Source: an uncultured Ruminococcus sp. (GTDB taxonomy: Bacteria > Bacillota > Clostridia > Oscillospirales > Acutalibacteraceae). Taken from it: a DNA stretch of 37,981 bases. This document shows, in pieces, positions 7,627 to 15,838 of the stretch. Position 1 is the stretch's first letter; each line of letters opens with the position of its first letter. Under the pieces are notes generated by a model that was not told the DNA's origin, did no database searches, and saw only the letters and a list, made by a program, of their open reading frames with translations. The stretch covers positions 1-37,981 of the forward strand of contig CACZYF010000016.1 of the NCBI GenBank assembly GCA_902785355.1. Reading direction: 5' to 3'. The translations under genes and the position numbers were made by a program.

Positions 7627-8619
7627 CTACCGCTTTTCTTGTGCAAAAAGACAATCAGGATCGGACAAGTCATAACGCCCCGTACGGGCATACGTCACGC
7701 AGCGGGCGCCTCCGCCGCACAACTCGGCGTAATCACAGCCCTTACAGCCCTCCGGGAGTCCCGCGCCGCGTATTGCGATCAGCTCGGGACTCGTTTTGTA
7801 GATCGTCAACAGATCGGAGTCATGCACGCTGCCGACGGTGATCGGCAGTCGGCGGCACGCCATCACGGAACCGTCGGCGAGAATCGTCAAAAGGCTCTCC
7901 CCCGCCGTGCAGCGGTAGATCTGCTTATTCTTACACGGAATGAACTGTAAAGCACGCTGACACGTTACGCGGTAGCGGCGGTTAAGCCGCGCCGCCTTTC
8001 GGCTGAGCTTGATGAAATCATCCGTCGTCAGGGACAGGTGACGTACATCCTCATCTGCGGGGATAATTACCCTGTCATACCAGAGCTTGTTCGCGCCGAT
8101 CTCGTCGCAGTAGCGAGCGAGCTTCGGCAGCTCCTTCAGATTCTCCCGCTGAGCAGTAAAGGAAACACTGGTGAAGATACCCTGAGAGCGCAGCGCAAAG
8201 ATACCCTTGACTGCCCGCTGAAAGCTCCCTTTCCCTCGGATCGCGTCATGCACCTGCTCGGTACCGTCGAGACTGACCTGAACATAGTCGACCCCGCAGG
8301 CGCGCAGGCGCTTCGCCTCACGCAAGCCGATCAGGGTGCCGTTGGTGAGCACCGCCGTGGTGATACCGCGCTTTCCCGCTTCTTCAAGCAGCCAAAACAG
8401 GTTGGGATGGAGAAGCGGCTCGCCTCCGGTGAAATTGATATGCCCTTTCCATCGGTACGCCTTCAACAGCGCCTCGTACTGATCGAGGATCTTCTCAAGA
8501 GAAGAACGGTCCTCAAAGGCGGAATAATCGTCCTGATAGCAGTGGGTACACCGCAGGTTACAGCGGTGCGTGATATGCCACTGGAGTGTGAAGAAGCCCT
8601 CGTATGATGTATCAGTCAT
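7627..8619 (-). CDS. radical SAM/SPASM protein, candidate peptide-modifying enzyme
   Basis: A 330-residue radical SAM enzyme. The catalytic cluster motif is CNLRCTHC (Cys20, 24, 27), followed by GGEP at 65-68. The C-terminal SPASM-type region has Cys237 and Cys255 (ILADGSVMACRR), then GCKGCDYAELCGGGARC (Cys292, 295, 301, 307) and Cys323, enough for one or two auxiliary [4Fe-4S] clusters. SPASM proteins are typically maturases of ribosomally made peptides or enzymes. The start ATG (8617-8619) shares one base with the stop of the upstream TPM gene (TGATG) and has no ribosome site of its own, so it should be translated by coupling. A longer open frame upstream overlaps the Cys-rich tail and is a frame shadow. 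The likely target is that tail; this is an inference from coupling. Confidence 0.88.
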   Translation of the reverse strand: MTDTSYEGFFTLQWHITHRCNLRCTHCYQDDYSAFEDRSSLEKILDQYEALLKAYRWKGHINFTGGEPLLHPNLFWLLEEAGKRGITTAVLTNGTLIGLREAKRLRACGVDYVQVSLDGTEQVHDAIRGKGSFQRAVKGIFALRSQGIFTSVSFTAQRENLKELPKLARYCDEIGANKLWYDRVIIPADEDVRHLSLTTDDFIKLSRKAARLNRRYRVTCQRALQFIPCKNKQIYRCTAGESLLTILADGSVMACRRLPITVGSVHDSDLLTIYKTSPELIAIRGAGLPEGCKGCDYAELCGGGARCVTYARTGRYDLSDPDCLFAQEKR

Positions 8620-9443
8620 CAGAACGACGAGCTGCCGCCGCCTCCGCAGCCGCCGCCTCCGCAGGAGCTGCCTGAGCTGCAGCCGCCGCCACCGCAGGAG
8701 CTGCCCGAGCTGCAGCCGCCGCTGCTGCACGAGGAGTGTTGAACGACGCGGGTCTTCTTACGCACGAAGGTGATATTCAGCTGATTGCCCGTCAGCGTAC
8801 CGACGCCCATCGGCGCAATCGAAGGAACACTCTGCTTTTTGCTGCCCTGACTGCGTGTACCGAGTGCAATAAGGATCGCGAACACCAGACCCGCCATCAC
8901 GGAGATGATCACGTAACTGCTGATCTTCATCGGCTCAGGGATATGATCGCCCTCGAGCACACGGTTGATCTGACTGTACACCTCTGACGCACATGCGTAA
9001 TAATTGCTCTTAGAAGCGTAACTGCTGGCGTTCGAGGTGATGGAACGCGCCAGAGAATCGCTGACGGAATCGTAGATCGTACCGTAGGACTGAACAGTCA
9101 GCTTGCGGATATCCATATTGATCGCGAAGATCGTCGCGCTATCGTACTCAAATAGCTCTTTGCGCTTTATTCTCGCCTGGTCGATCTCGTTATAGGTCGT
9201 TTCCTCGGTCGTCCAGAAAGCGACGTTGCCGAAACGCGTGATCGGTCGCATATCCTGTACGAGCTTGGTCTCCTCCTCGTCGGTCAGCAGATCGAGCTCG
9301 TCGATGATAACGACGCGGTAGCCGGTCTCGGGATCGGTATAAGGGGTATTCCCGGCGGCGGATGCGGAAACGGCGGAGAGCGCCGCAATCAGCACCGCAG
9401 CCGTCAGGAGCGCGAGCATACGTCTGAGTTTATTGTTCATCAT
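8619..9443 (-). CDS. TPM-domain membrane protein with six-Cys Gly/Ser repeat tail
   Basis: A 274-residue protein with a signal sequence (1-29), then a TPM-type domain (about 40-165; VVIIDELDLLTDEEETKL, TIFAINMD) that should be outside the cell. A membrane helix follows at 176-195, with a basic flank (TRSQGSKK) placing the C-terminus in the cytosol. Residues 236-274 are almost only Cys, Gly and Ser. Cys 239, 244, 250, 255, 261 and 266 alternate 5 and 6 apart, built from two copies of CSSGSSCGGGG, and the protein ends SSSF. Known TPM proteins often end in Gly-rich tails; a regular Cys ladder beside a SPASM enzyme is unusual. The start overlaps the upstream gene by 14 bases with AAGGGAG as ribosome site. 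A second ATG directly follows the first. Confidence 0.85.
   Translation of the reverse strand: MMNNKLRRMLALLTAAVLIAALSAVSASAAGNTPYTDPETGYRVVIIDELDLLTDEEETKLVQDMRPITRFGNVAFWTTEETTYNEIDQARIKRKELFEYDSATIFAINMDIRKLTVQSYGTIYDSVSDSLARSITSNASSYASKSNYYACASEVYSQINRVLEGDHIPEPMKISSYVIISVMAGLVFAILIALGTRSQGSKKQSVPSIAPMGVGTLTGNQLNITFVRKKTRVVQHSSCSSGGCSSGSSCGGGGCSSGSSCGGGGCGGGGSSSF
8649..8714. repeat. 33-bp tandem repeat encoding the Cys/Gly tail
   Basis: Two adjacent 33-base units (8649-8681 and 8682-8714) match at 31 of 33 positions and encode residues 244-265 of the TPM protein. The near identity at the DNA level suggests recent duplication and possible length variation among strains. Confidence 0.8.
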
Positions 9444-11058
9444 ACAGCGCTCCCTTCTTATTGAACTGAGGCGGCATGCGCTTTGCGACGTCGCGCTGGA
9501 AGCGGATGGTATAGAGCACGATGCCGAAGAGCTCGAACATCAGCACAAATCCAAACGCATACATCGTCCAGTTCGGCGCGTGGTCGGAGACCGACAGAAA
9601 AACAGCGATCAGGATCGATACGTAGCAGACGATACGCAGCCAGCGCTCGTCATGGATCAGTTTCATCGCCTCGGCAGCCGTACCCATACGGAACATATCG
9701 GGCGATTTTTTGATCCTGTCCTTGGTTTTTTTGTAAAGATTATGCAGATTCATGTATTTCACCGTCAGGATGAAGAACGAGACTGCCACGAGAATCATGC
9801 CGAACGCGCGATGAGCGCCGCTGTAGGAGCCGTCGATCGCGATCAACGTCATACCCGCCACCATACAGAGGAAGGGGATGATCTCGGACGGTTGGAGGAA
9901 TCGGGCAGGCTTAAGATCGGGATAGAGCAGGTAGCTCTCCATCGAACAGCACAGAGACTTACGGGTATAGAACAATCCCATCAGCATCAGACCGATGCCG
10001 ATACCGAGGGTGGGAGCACCCTTGATGGACGGGAGATTGCTCATCCCCACCATGAGGATACCGAAGATGATACCCGCGAAGAGAAGCGCCGCGATCAGGA
10101 TACGCGCGGGGCTCAGGGGAAGGTCGGCGCTGACCTTGCCCGTCTGACCGTTGACGACGGCGTAGGTGATCTTGTCATTATTGCGGTAGCTCATGAACCA
10201 CACGGGGCGCAGAACGCGCTTGTGGGATTTGATATTGATCGGGACATTCGTCTCGGAGGGATCGAGCCTGAGCTTTCGGCGCTTGAGCTCCTGCGTGATA
10301 TTTGGATCGTTGTTCAGCGCGTTGATGCTGTACTGCTTGAGCTCCTCGCGCGCGAGGTGACGGAACTCATTCTGCTGAACATCCGCGATCTCGGCATAAA
10401 AGCCGCTCAAATACCCGGGCGCGAAGGGCGTTCTCGCCTGCTCGTCAAAGGGCGCGATGCTCTCGCTGAGACTGTCGTCAAAGGCGGCGGAGGCGTCGTG
10501 GGTATAGCCCTCAACGGTCAGATCCATCTGACCCGTGACCTCAAAGATATCCGTTTCATATGTATTGAGGCTGACGCGCTTCTCGCGCGATTTTGCCTCG
10601 AGGACATAGCCGCCCTTCTGCTCCGCGACGTAGGTCCAGTACGGCATATAGATGCCGCGGAAGCTGTCGATCAGCTGTGGATCGCGGTATTTCTTCGACA
10701 CGAAAATGTGCTTTCTGACCTCTTTGATATAAGCTTCCTTACACTGCTCCTTCGTGATCTTGAAGGGAATCACGCTCTCGGGGATCCACTCCTTATGCGT
10801 CTTGTCAAAGATCATCGACGCGCCGCCGCAGTAGGGACAGAAGCCCACCGCGTCGTTCTTATCGGTCGTCATCAGCTCGCCGCCGCAGGAAGGGCATATA
10901 TAGATATAGCCCTCGTAGGTCTTTGCCGACTTCGCGTCATCCCTGACGCTGTCGCCGATCTGAGCGGGGTCATACTGACTGCCGCAGTAGTCACACTGCA
11001 TGCGCTGGGTCGCGATATCGAATCGCAGCCCGCCGCCGCAGGACGGACATTGTACCAT
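9430..11058 (-). CDS. double zinc-ribbon multi-pass membrane protein
   Basis: A 542-residue protein with a strong AAGGAGG ribosome site. Two zinc ribbons lie at the N-terminus: Cys4/7 with Cys22/25 (CPSCGG ... CDYCGS) and Cys55/58 with Cys74/77 (CPSCGG ... CPYCGG). Residues 90-310 form a soluble middle region (YMPYWTY, RPVWFMSYRNNDKITYAVVN) that resembles the interior of other 'TFIIB-type zinc ribbon' membrane proteins. About six membrane helices follow at 319-339, 347-365, 393-410, 418-435, 475-491 and 498-518. The function is unknown. Its 3' end overlaps the TPM gene by 14 bases, so the two proteins are probably made together. It could be a membrane platform for the TPM/radical SAM pair; that role is an inference. 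Confidence 0.8.
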   Translation of the reverse strand: MVQCPSCGGGLRFDIATQRMQCDYCGSQYDPAQIGDSVRDDAKSAKTYEGYIYICPSCGGELMTTDKNDAVGFCPYCGGASMIFDKTHKEWIPESVIPFKITKEQCKEAYIKEVRKHIFVSKKYRDPQLIDSFRGIYMPYWTYVAEQKGGYVLEAKSREKRVSLNTYETDIFEVTGQMDLTVEGYTHDASAAFDDSLSESIAPFDEQARTPFAPGYLSGFYAEIADVQQNEFRHLAREELKQYSINALNNDPNITQELKRRKLRLDPSETNVPINIKSHKRVLRPVWFMSYRNNDKITYAVVNGQTGKVSADLPLSPARILIAALLFAGIIFGILMVGMSNLPSIKGAPTLGIGIGLMLMGLFYTRKSLCCSMESYLLYPDLKPARFLQPSEIIPFLCMVAGMTLIAIDGSYSGAHRAFGMILVAVSFFILTVKYMNLHNLYKKTKDRIKKSPDMFRMGTAAEAMKLIHDERWLRIVCYVSILIAVFLSVSDHAPNWTMYAFGFVLMFELFGIVLYTIRFQRDVAKRMPPQFNKKGALYDEQ

Positions 11059-11098
11059 AGTTACCTCCTTAGGTTTTCAATGTTTCATTATCATAGTA

Positions 11099-11128
11099 AA
11101 AGCTGCCGCAAAGCGATACGGCAGCTTT
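11099..11128 (-). terminator. intrinsic terminator after the polysaccharide deacetylase
   Basis: AAAGCTGCCG / CGGCAGCTTT is a perfect 10-base stem. Read on the minus strand it is followed by a TTTTAC tail, just past the deacetylase stop and 41 bases before the zinc-ribbon start. Confidence 0.75.
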
Positions 11129-11136
11129 GTGTCAAG

Positions 11137-12804
11137 TTATCGGTATGCGCTGTAATACTGTGTGCCCGGCTCGGGGGTGATCCCGCCCTTCGCGACCATC
11201 AGATCGTGACAGGTAACGAGCTGGTAACCCTGCTGAATCAGCGAGGGGACGATCTGAACCAAAGCGTCGGCAGTCGTATCGTATATCTCATGCATCAGGA
11301 TGATCGCGCCGTCCTCGACATGGTTCATCGTTTCGTTATAGATCTCGTTCGCGTCGAGCGAATCCCAGTCGCGGGTATCGACCGTCCAGTAGTAGAGCGG
11401 CATACCCTCAGCGGCGCACTCGCGCTGTATCGCCTCGGTTGTAAGACCTCCCGGAGAGCGGAAGGCGGTGGGATACTGACCCGTCACGCTGTAGATCGCC
11501 TCGCTCGCCTTGCTGATATCCTCGGCGGTCACATCCTCACCGTAATTCTTATGATTCCACGTATGATTACCGAGTTCCATCCCGAGCTCGACTTTACGCC
11601 TGAGGTTATCTGCGTGCTCGGCGACGTTACAGCCGATCATGAAGAAGGTCGCCTTCGCGCCGTACTGCTCAAGGGTGTCAAGGATTCGTTCACCCGAATC
11701 CCCGCTGAGCGGCCCGTCGTCAAAGGTGAGCGCCACCATCGGGCGGCTCGGGTCGATCGATTCATCGAGCGGCTTATACGCTACCTCACGGATATCCATA
11801 TGCACCTGAACCGACTTGATATCGCTCATATCTCCGATGAGCTTATCGGGGGTGTTGATATAAGGAGCGACGCGGACGTTATAGGTGCTGTAGGGCTCGA
11901 CGCCCTCGATATCGGCGGCGCTGATACCGCCGTCGTCGATCCACTTCTGCTGATATTCCGCGTTCTCTGTATCCGCCTTCGCGTATTCGATACAAAAGCC
12001 CGCGGCTGAAGGATTCGTGAGCCATTCGACATGGATCACGCCCTCGGTATCGGAGGAAAGTGTGGTAATATCGGTTTTCTGCGGACGGGTCCAGACGGAA
12101 TCGACCGCCGTATGGCCGCCACTCTTTGACTTATCGTTGAACGCCGTGACATAGAAGCTGTACTCGCTCGCCTGATCGAGCTTAGACACCGTATAGGTCG
12201 GCGGGTTCGGCTCCATGACCACGCCCGCCTGGGCATAGTTTTCGTCGCCGATCTTTCGGGAATAGACGTTATAGCCGTCGGCGTGCTCGACCCGCTCCCA
12301 CTGTAGGGTAACGGAGTCGTTCGTCGTACCGGTCACCTCGAGCCCCTTTACGTTGCCGACATGAGATGAAGCGGCTGACGCGATCGTGAAGACTAAAACC
12401 ACGAGAGCCATCGCGGCAACGGCGACGACCGGCCACCTTCTTTTCCACGAAAAATCTCTGAAAAATCCCTTTGCACGTTCGATCGGCGAAATCTCAGGAT
12501 CGTTCAGCTTATCCTTTATTCTGTTTATGGCACCTTGCGTCCCCGAGTCCGCGTCAAGCTTATTTCTCCCGGGGAATGTAACCGTATCGGCGGCAGTATC
12601 CCGCACGACGTTGACGCGCGTCGCTCTGCGCGGCGCTGTGTTCTCTGTCGAAACGCGCACAGCCCTCTTCCCCGCCGCAGCCTTATCCGAAGCGCGGGAG
12701 GCGTTATCCGCTCGTCCCCTACCCGCCGCATGAGCGGGTCCGCTGCGTTTAGGAGCGGGAACAGGCTCTTCACGAAAATGCCGCGCCTGATGTTCTTTCT
12801 CCAT
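11137..12804 (-). CDS. membrane-anchored polysaccharide deacetylase with FN3 domains
   Basis: A 555-residue protein. Residues 1-122 are a basic, low-complexity cytoplasmic region rich in Arg/Ala, followed by one membrane helix at 124-146. Two fibronectin type III-like domains follow (about 152-240 and 243-335; SVTLQWERVEHADGYNVYSR is typical). The C-terminal NodB domain (355-540) carries the CE4 motifs TFDDGP (Asp362/363), NHTWNHK (His414/418), RSPGG (449-453) and LMHE (His505). The metal-binding Asp-His-His set is complete, so it should be an active de-N-acetylase, most likely on peptidoglycan or another wall glycan. The FN3 domains would hold it to carbohydrate. It heads the minus-strand run but a terminator separates it from the next gene. 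Confidence 0.92.
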   Translation of the reverse strand: MEKEHQARHFREEPVPAPKRSGPAHAAGRGRADNASRASDKAAAGKRAVRVSTENTAPRRATRVNVVRDTAADTVTFPGRNKLDADSGTQGAINRIKDKLNDPEISPIERAKGFFRDFSWKRRWPVVAVAAMALVVLVFTIASAASSHVGNVKGLEVTGTTNDSVTLQWERVEHADGYNVYSRKIGDENYAQAGVVMEPNPPTYTVSKLDQASEYSFYVTAFNDKSKSGGHTAVDSVWTRPQKTDITTLSSDTEGVIHVEWLTNPSAAGFCIEYAKADTENAEYQQKWIDDGGISAADIEGVEPYSTYNVRVAPYINTPDKLIGDMSDIKSVQVHMDIREVAYKPLDESIDPSRPMVALTFDDGPLSGDSGERILDTLEQYGAKATFFMIGCNVAEHADNLRRKVELGMELGNHTWNHKNYGEDVTAEDISKASEAIYSVTGQYPTAFRSPGGLTTEAIQRECAAEGMPLYYWTVDTRDWDSLDANEIYNETMNHVEDGAIILMHEIYDTTADALVQIVPSLIQQGYQLVTCHDLMVAKGGITPEPGTQYYSAYR

Positions 12805-12915
12805 ATTCTACCCCAACATACAGTGAGATTGTGCTAACTGATTTATTATAGATGATATTATATGTGCTATATTTACTTATTAGAATTATAAACAATATCT
12901 TGTCATATTTTGCAG

Positions 12916-12929
12916 AAAACGATCGTTTT
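12916..12929. promoter_or_regulatory. palindrome upstream of the GTPase-nuclease gene
   Basis: AAAACGATCGTTTT is a perfect 14-base palindrome. The embedded 11-mer CAGAAAACGAT (12913-12923) recurs directly at 13003-13013, 90 bases downstream and close to the ribosome site. It may be an operator pair or part of a regulated leader. Confidence 0.35.
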
Positions 12930-13046
12930 TAGCTCTAAATATGGTATCATTCTTCTTGCAAGGAGCATGGATTCATGGTAGAATAACAGCAGAATGATCC
13001 AACAGAAAACGATTACTTCACGGTTATGAGAAAGGAGGTTGCACAG

Positions 13047-15635
13047 ATGAAGCAGATCACCGTCGGGATGCTGGCGCATGTTGACTCGGGAAAAACCACC
13101 CTCACCGAAGCGATGCTGTACCTCTCGGGAGCGCTCAGTAAGCTCGGTCGCGTCGATCACAAGAACTCCTTTCTCGATAACTTTCAGCTCGAGCGCGACA
13201 GGGGCATCACCATCTTCTCGAAAATGGCGGTATTCACCACCCCCAACGCCCGCTATACCATCCTCGATACCCCCGGGCATGTGGACTTTTCCGCAGAGAC
13301 GGAGCGAGCGCTTCAGGTGCTTGACTACGCGATCCTCGTCATCAGCGGCACCGACGGCGTACAGAGCCACACCACTACCCTCTGGAAGCTCCTGCAAAAA
13401 TACCGCGTGCCGTGCTTCCTCTTCGTCAACAAAATGGATATGGACGGCGCCGATAAAAGCCGTGTGCTCAACGAGATCAAATCGAAGCTCAGCGACAGCG
13501 CCGTCGACTTCACCGCCGAGAGGAACGAGCTGTACGAGAATATCGCCTTATGCGATGAAAAGCTGCTTGAAAGCTACTACGAGACCGAGACGGTCGGTCA
13601 TGACGATATCGTCCGCGTGATTCGCGAGCGCAGGCTCTACCCCGTGCTGTTCGGCTCCGCGCTGAAACTCAGCGGCGTTGAAGAGCTTCTGCAAGCGCTC
13701 GACGCCTATACCGTAATGCCCCGCTGCGGCGACGATTTCGCGGCGAAGGTCTACAAGATCAGCGAGGACAATCAGGGCAACCGCCTGACCTTCATGAAGA
13801 TCACAGGCGGCAGTCTCAGGGTCAAGGATATCCCCGCCTCCCGCAAGAATACCGCCGGCGAGAAGGTCAACCAGATCCGCCTGTACTCGGGCGAGAAATT
13901 CACCGTCGCAGATACCGCCGAGAGCGGTACGGTCTGCGCGGTCACGGGACTGAGCTTCACGAGCCCCGGCGACGGCTTAGGTACCGAGAGCGACTCGGGG
14001 CTGCCGGTGCTCGAGCCGGTGTTGACCTACTCGGTGATTCTGCCCGATACCGTCGACGTACATACAGCGCTCGCGAAGCTGAGGATCCTCGAAGCGGAGG
14101 ATCCGACCCTGCACGTCAGCCTCAACGAACGCAGCGGCGACATCCAGCTGCAGCTGATGGGCGAGATCCAGCTCGAGATATTGCAGAGCCTGATCCCCGA
14201 GCGGTTCGGCTTCCGGGTCGGGTTCGGACAGGGCAGCATCATCTACAAAGAAACCATCCGAAACACGGTCGAGGGCGTGGGGCACTTCGAACCGCTCAGG
14301 CACTATGCCGAGGTACATTTGTTATTAAAGCCCGCCGAACGCGACAGCGGACTGCTGTTCAAAAGCGAATGTAAGGAGGATGAGCTCGACAAAAACTGGC
14401 AGCGGCTGATCCTCACGCATTTGTATGAAAAGACCCATCTCGGCGTACTGACGGGCTCGCCGATCACCGATATGGAAATCATTCTCAAGGCGGGCAAAGC
14501 CCACGCAAAGCACACCGAGGGCGGCGACTTCCGCCAGGCGACCTACCGCGCCGTACGTCAGGGTCTCCGCTCAGCCGAAAGCATACTGCTGGAGCCTGTA
14601 TATGACTTTGTTCTCTCTGTCCCCAGTGAGAATATCGGCAGAGCGATGACCGATATCACCCGCATGGGCGGCGCTTTCTCCCCGCCCGAGACCGACGGCG
14701 AGAACGCCCTGCTGATCGGCACCGCTCCCGTATCAGCGATGCGCGGGTACTCGAAGGAGGTCGTGCAGTACACCCGCGGCAACGGCAGACTGAGCTGTAC
14801 GCTCAAGGGCTATGAGCCCTGTCACAACGCCGACGAGGTGATTGCGCAGCTCGCCTACGACGCCGACAGCGACGTCGAGAATACTGCCGACTCGGTATTC
14901 TGCTCTCACGGCGCGGGTCATACCGTCAAGTGGGACGAGGTACCGAAGCACATGCACCTTCCGAGTATTCTTGATAATTCTAAAAAAGAATCATCAAGCT
15001 CTTCGCCCGATATCCGCGATCTCTCCCGCTACAAAAGTCAGAAGGACATCTTCGCGCTTGATAAGGAGCTGATGCAGATCTTCGAGCAGACCTACGGGCC
15101 GGTACGGCGCAAGGTCTACAGCGAGCCGAAGCGCTATAAAACGCCCGATTATCAGAAGCAGAAAAAGAGAAAGAACCTGCCCTCCGACTATAACGGCGTC
15201 GAGTATGTCTTAGTAGACGGCTACAACGTCATCCACTCTTGGGACAGCCTCAGAGAGCTTGTCGGCGAGCATATGGACACCGCCCGCACCCTGCTCGAGA
15301 ACACACTCTGCAACTATCAGGGCTACAGGAAGTGCGAGCTGATCCTCGTGTATGACGCCTACAAGATCAAGGGGCATGACCGCGAGGTCGAGAAGATCAA
15401 CAACATCACCGTCGTCTATACCAAGGAGGCGGAGACCGCCGATATGTACATCGAGCGCGCGTCGTATGAGCTCGCGAAGAACAACCGCGTGCGCGTCGTG
15501 ACCTCCGACGGGATGGAACAGCTGATCATCCTCGGCAACGGCGCCATCCGCGTAAGCTGCCGCGAATTCTTCGAAGAGATCCAAAAAGCCGAAGCAGAGA
15601 TCAGGGAGATCATTTCGGAGAACGGTGAACGGTGA
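13047..15635 (+). CDS. TetM/EF-G-like translational GTPase fused to a YacP/Rae1 NYN nuclease
   Basis: An 862-residue fusion. ATG 13047 follows AAAGGAGG with 8-base spacing; a start seven codons earlier overlaps that site and is rejected. The N-terminal GTPase has all motifs: AHVDSGKT (10-17), RGITI (52-56), DTPGH (74-78) and NKMD (128-131). EF-G-like domains II-V follow to about 650, as in ribosomal-protection proteins such as Tet(M), which are normally about 640 residues. A basic linker (RRKVYSEPKRYKTP, QKQKKRK) leads to an NYN/PIN-like domain at about 718-862 with VLVDGYNVIHSW, VYDAYKIKG, ETADMYIE and VTSDG, the acidic core of YacP/Rae1. Rae1 in Bacillus cleaves mRNA in the ribosomal A site. 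The last codons (ENGER) lie in the heptad repeat. Tetracycline protection cannot be claimed from sequence. Confidence 0.9.
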   Translation: MKQITVGMLAHVDSGKTTLTEAMLYLSGALSKLGRVDHKNSFLDNFQLERDRGITIFSKMAVFTTPNARYTILDTPGHVDFSAETERALQVLDYAILVISGTDGVQSHTTTLWKLLQKYRVPCFLFVNKMDMDGADKSRVLNEIKSKLSDSAVDFTAERNELYENIALCDEKLLESYYETETVGHDDIVRVIRERRLYPVLFGSALKLSGVEELLQALDAYTVMPRCGDDFAAKVYKISEDNQGNRLTFMKITGGSLRVKDIPASRKNTAGEKVNQIRLYSGEKFTVADTAESGTVCAVTGLSFTSPGDGLGTESDSGLPVLEPVLTYSVILPDTVDVHTALAKLRILEAEDPTLHVSLNERSGDIQLQLMGEIQLEILQSLIPERFGFRVGFGQGSIIYKETIRNTVEGVGHFEPLRHYAEVHLLLKPAERDSGLLFKSECKEDELDKNWQRLILTHLYEKTHLGVLTGSPITDMEIILKAGKAHAKHTEGGDFRQATYRAVRQGLRSAESILLEPVYDFVLSVPSENIGRAMTDITRMGGAFSPPETDGENALLIGTAPVSAMRGYSKEVVQYTRGNGRLSCTLKGYEPCHNADEVIAQLAYDADSDVENTADSVFCSHGAGHTVKWDEVPKHMHLPSILDNSKKESSSSSPDIRDLSRYKSQKDIFALDKELMQIFEQTYGPVRRKVYSEPKRYKTPDYQKQKKRKNLPSDYNGVEYVLVDGYNVIHSWDSLRELVGEHMDTARTLLENTLCNYQGYRKCELILVYDAYKIKGHDREVEKINNITVVYTKEAETADMYIERASYELAKNNRVRVVTSDGMEQLIILGNGAIRVSCREFFEEIQKAEAEIREIISENGER

Positions 15636-15838
15636 ATGGAGAACGGTGAATAGTGAATGGTGAATGGTGAATGGCGGACGCTGTCCGCACCTGATTGATA
15701 ATACTTTGATAAAGAAACAACGTCTGCGACCCTACATAGAGTCGCAGACGTTTGAATATAGAAGCTGTTATATCAATCCAAAAGCCATCAGGCTTTCCCA
15801 ACATCGTTAACCGTTAACCGTTCTCTGTTCTCCGTTCG
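15616..15838. repeat. heptad-bordered composite repeat element, copy 1
   Basis: The left edge is an array of 7-mers (GGAGAAC, GGTGAAC, GGTGAAT); the right edge is the inverse array (CGTTAAC, CGTTCTC, TGTTCTC), so the element has terminal inverted repeats of heptads. Inside are GGCGGACGCTGTCCGC, a hairpin ACGTCTGCGA / TCGCAGACGT (15720-15751), and the small hairpin AAAGCC-ATCA-GGCTTT. The same modules recur at 19.98, 28.56, 30.65, 34.37 and 37.75 kb. Both convergent neighbours end inside it. Confidence 0.85.

Noticed and set aside
8620-8730. An N-terminal extension of the radical SAM protein by 37 residues
   Set aside because: The extension is a shifted-frame reading of the Cys/Gly tail (Arg/Leu/Gln-rich) and the overlapping TGATG start gives the expected N-terminus directly before the cluster motif.
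8570-8773. Short Arg/Ser/Cys-rich frame opposite the Cys/Gly tail, considered as a separate precursor peptide
   Set aside because: It is the reverse complement of the tail repeats and of the radical SAM start, with no ribosome site. The tail itself is the better candidate substrate.
9433-12009. A very long plus-strand open frame (858 codons) opposite the zinc-ribbon and deacetylase genes
   Set aside because: It is antisense to two genes with clear motifs, ribosome sites and overlaps. Its translation is rich in His/Arg/Asp/Val without any family motif, the normal result of reading GC-rich genes backwards.
13047-15635. Annotation as a plain tetracycline resistance gene
   Set aside because: The GTPase part resembles Tet(M)/Tet(W), but the protein carries an additional nuclease domain and there is no sequence-only basis for drug resistance.
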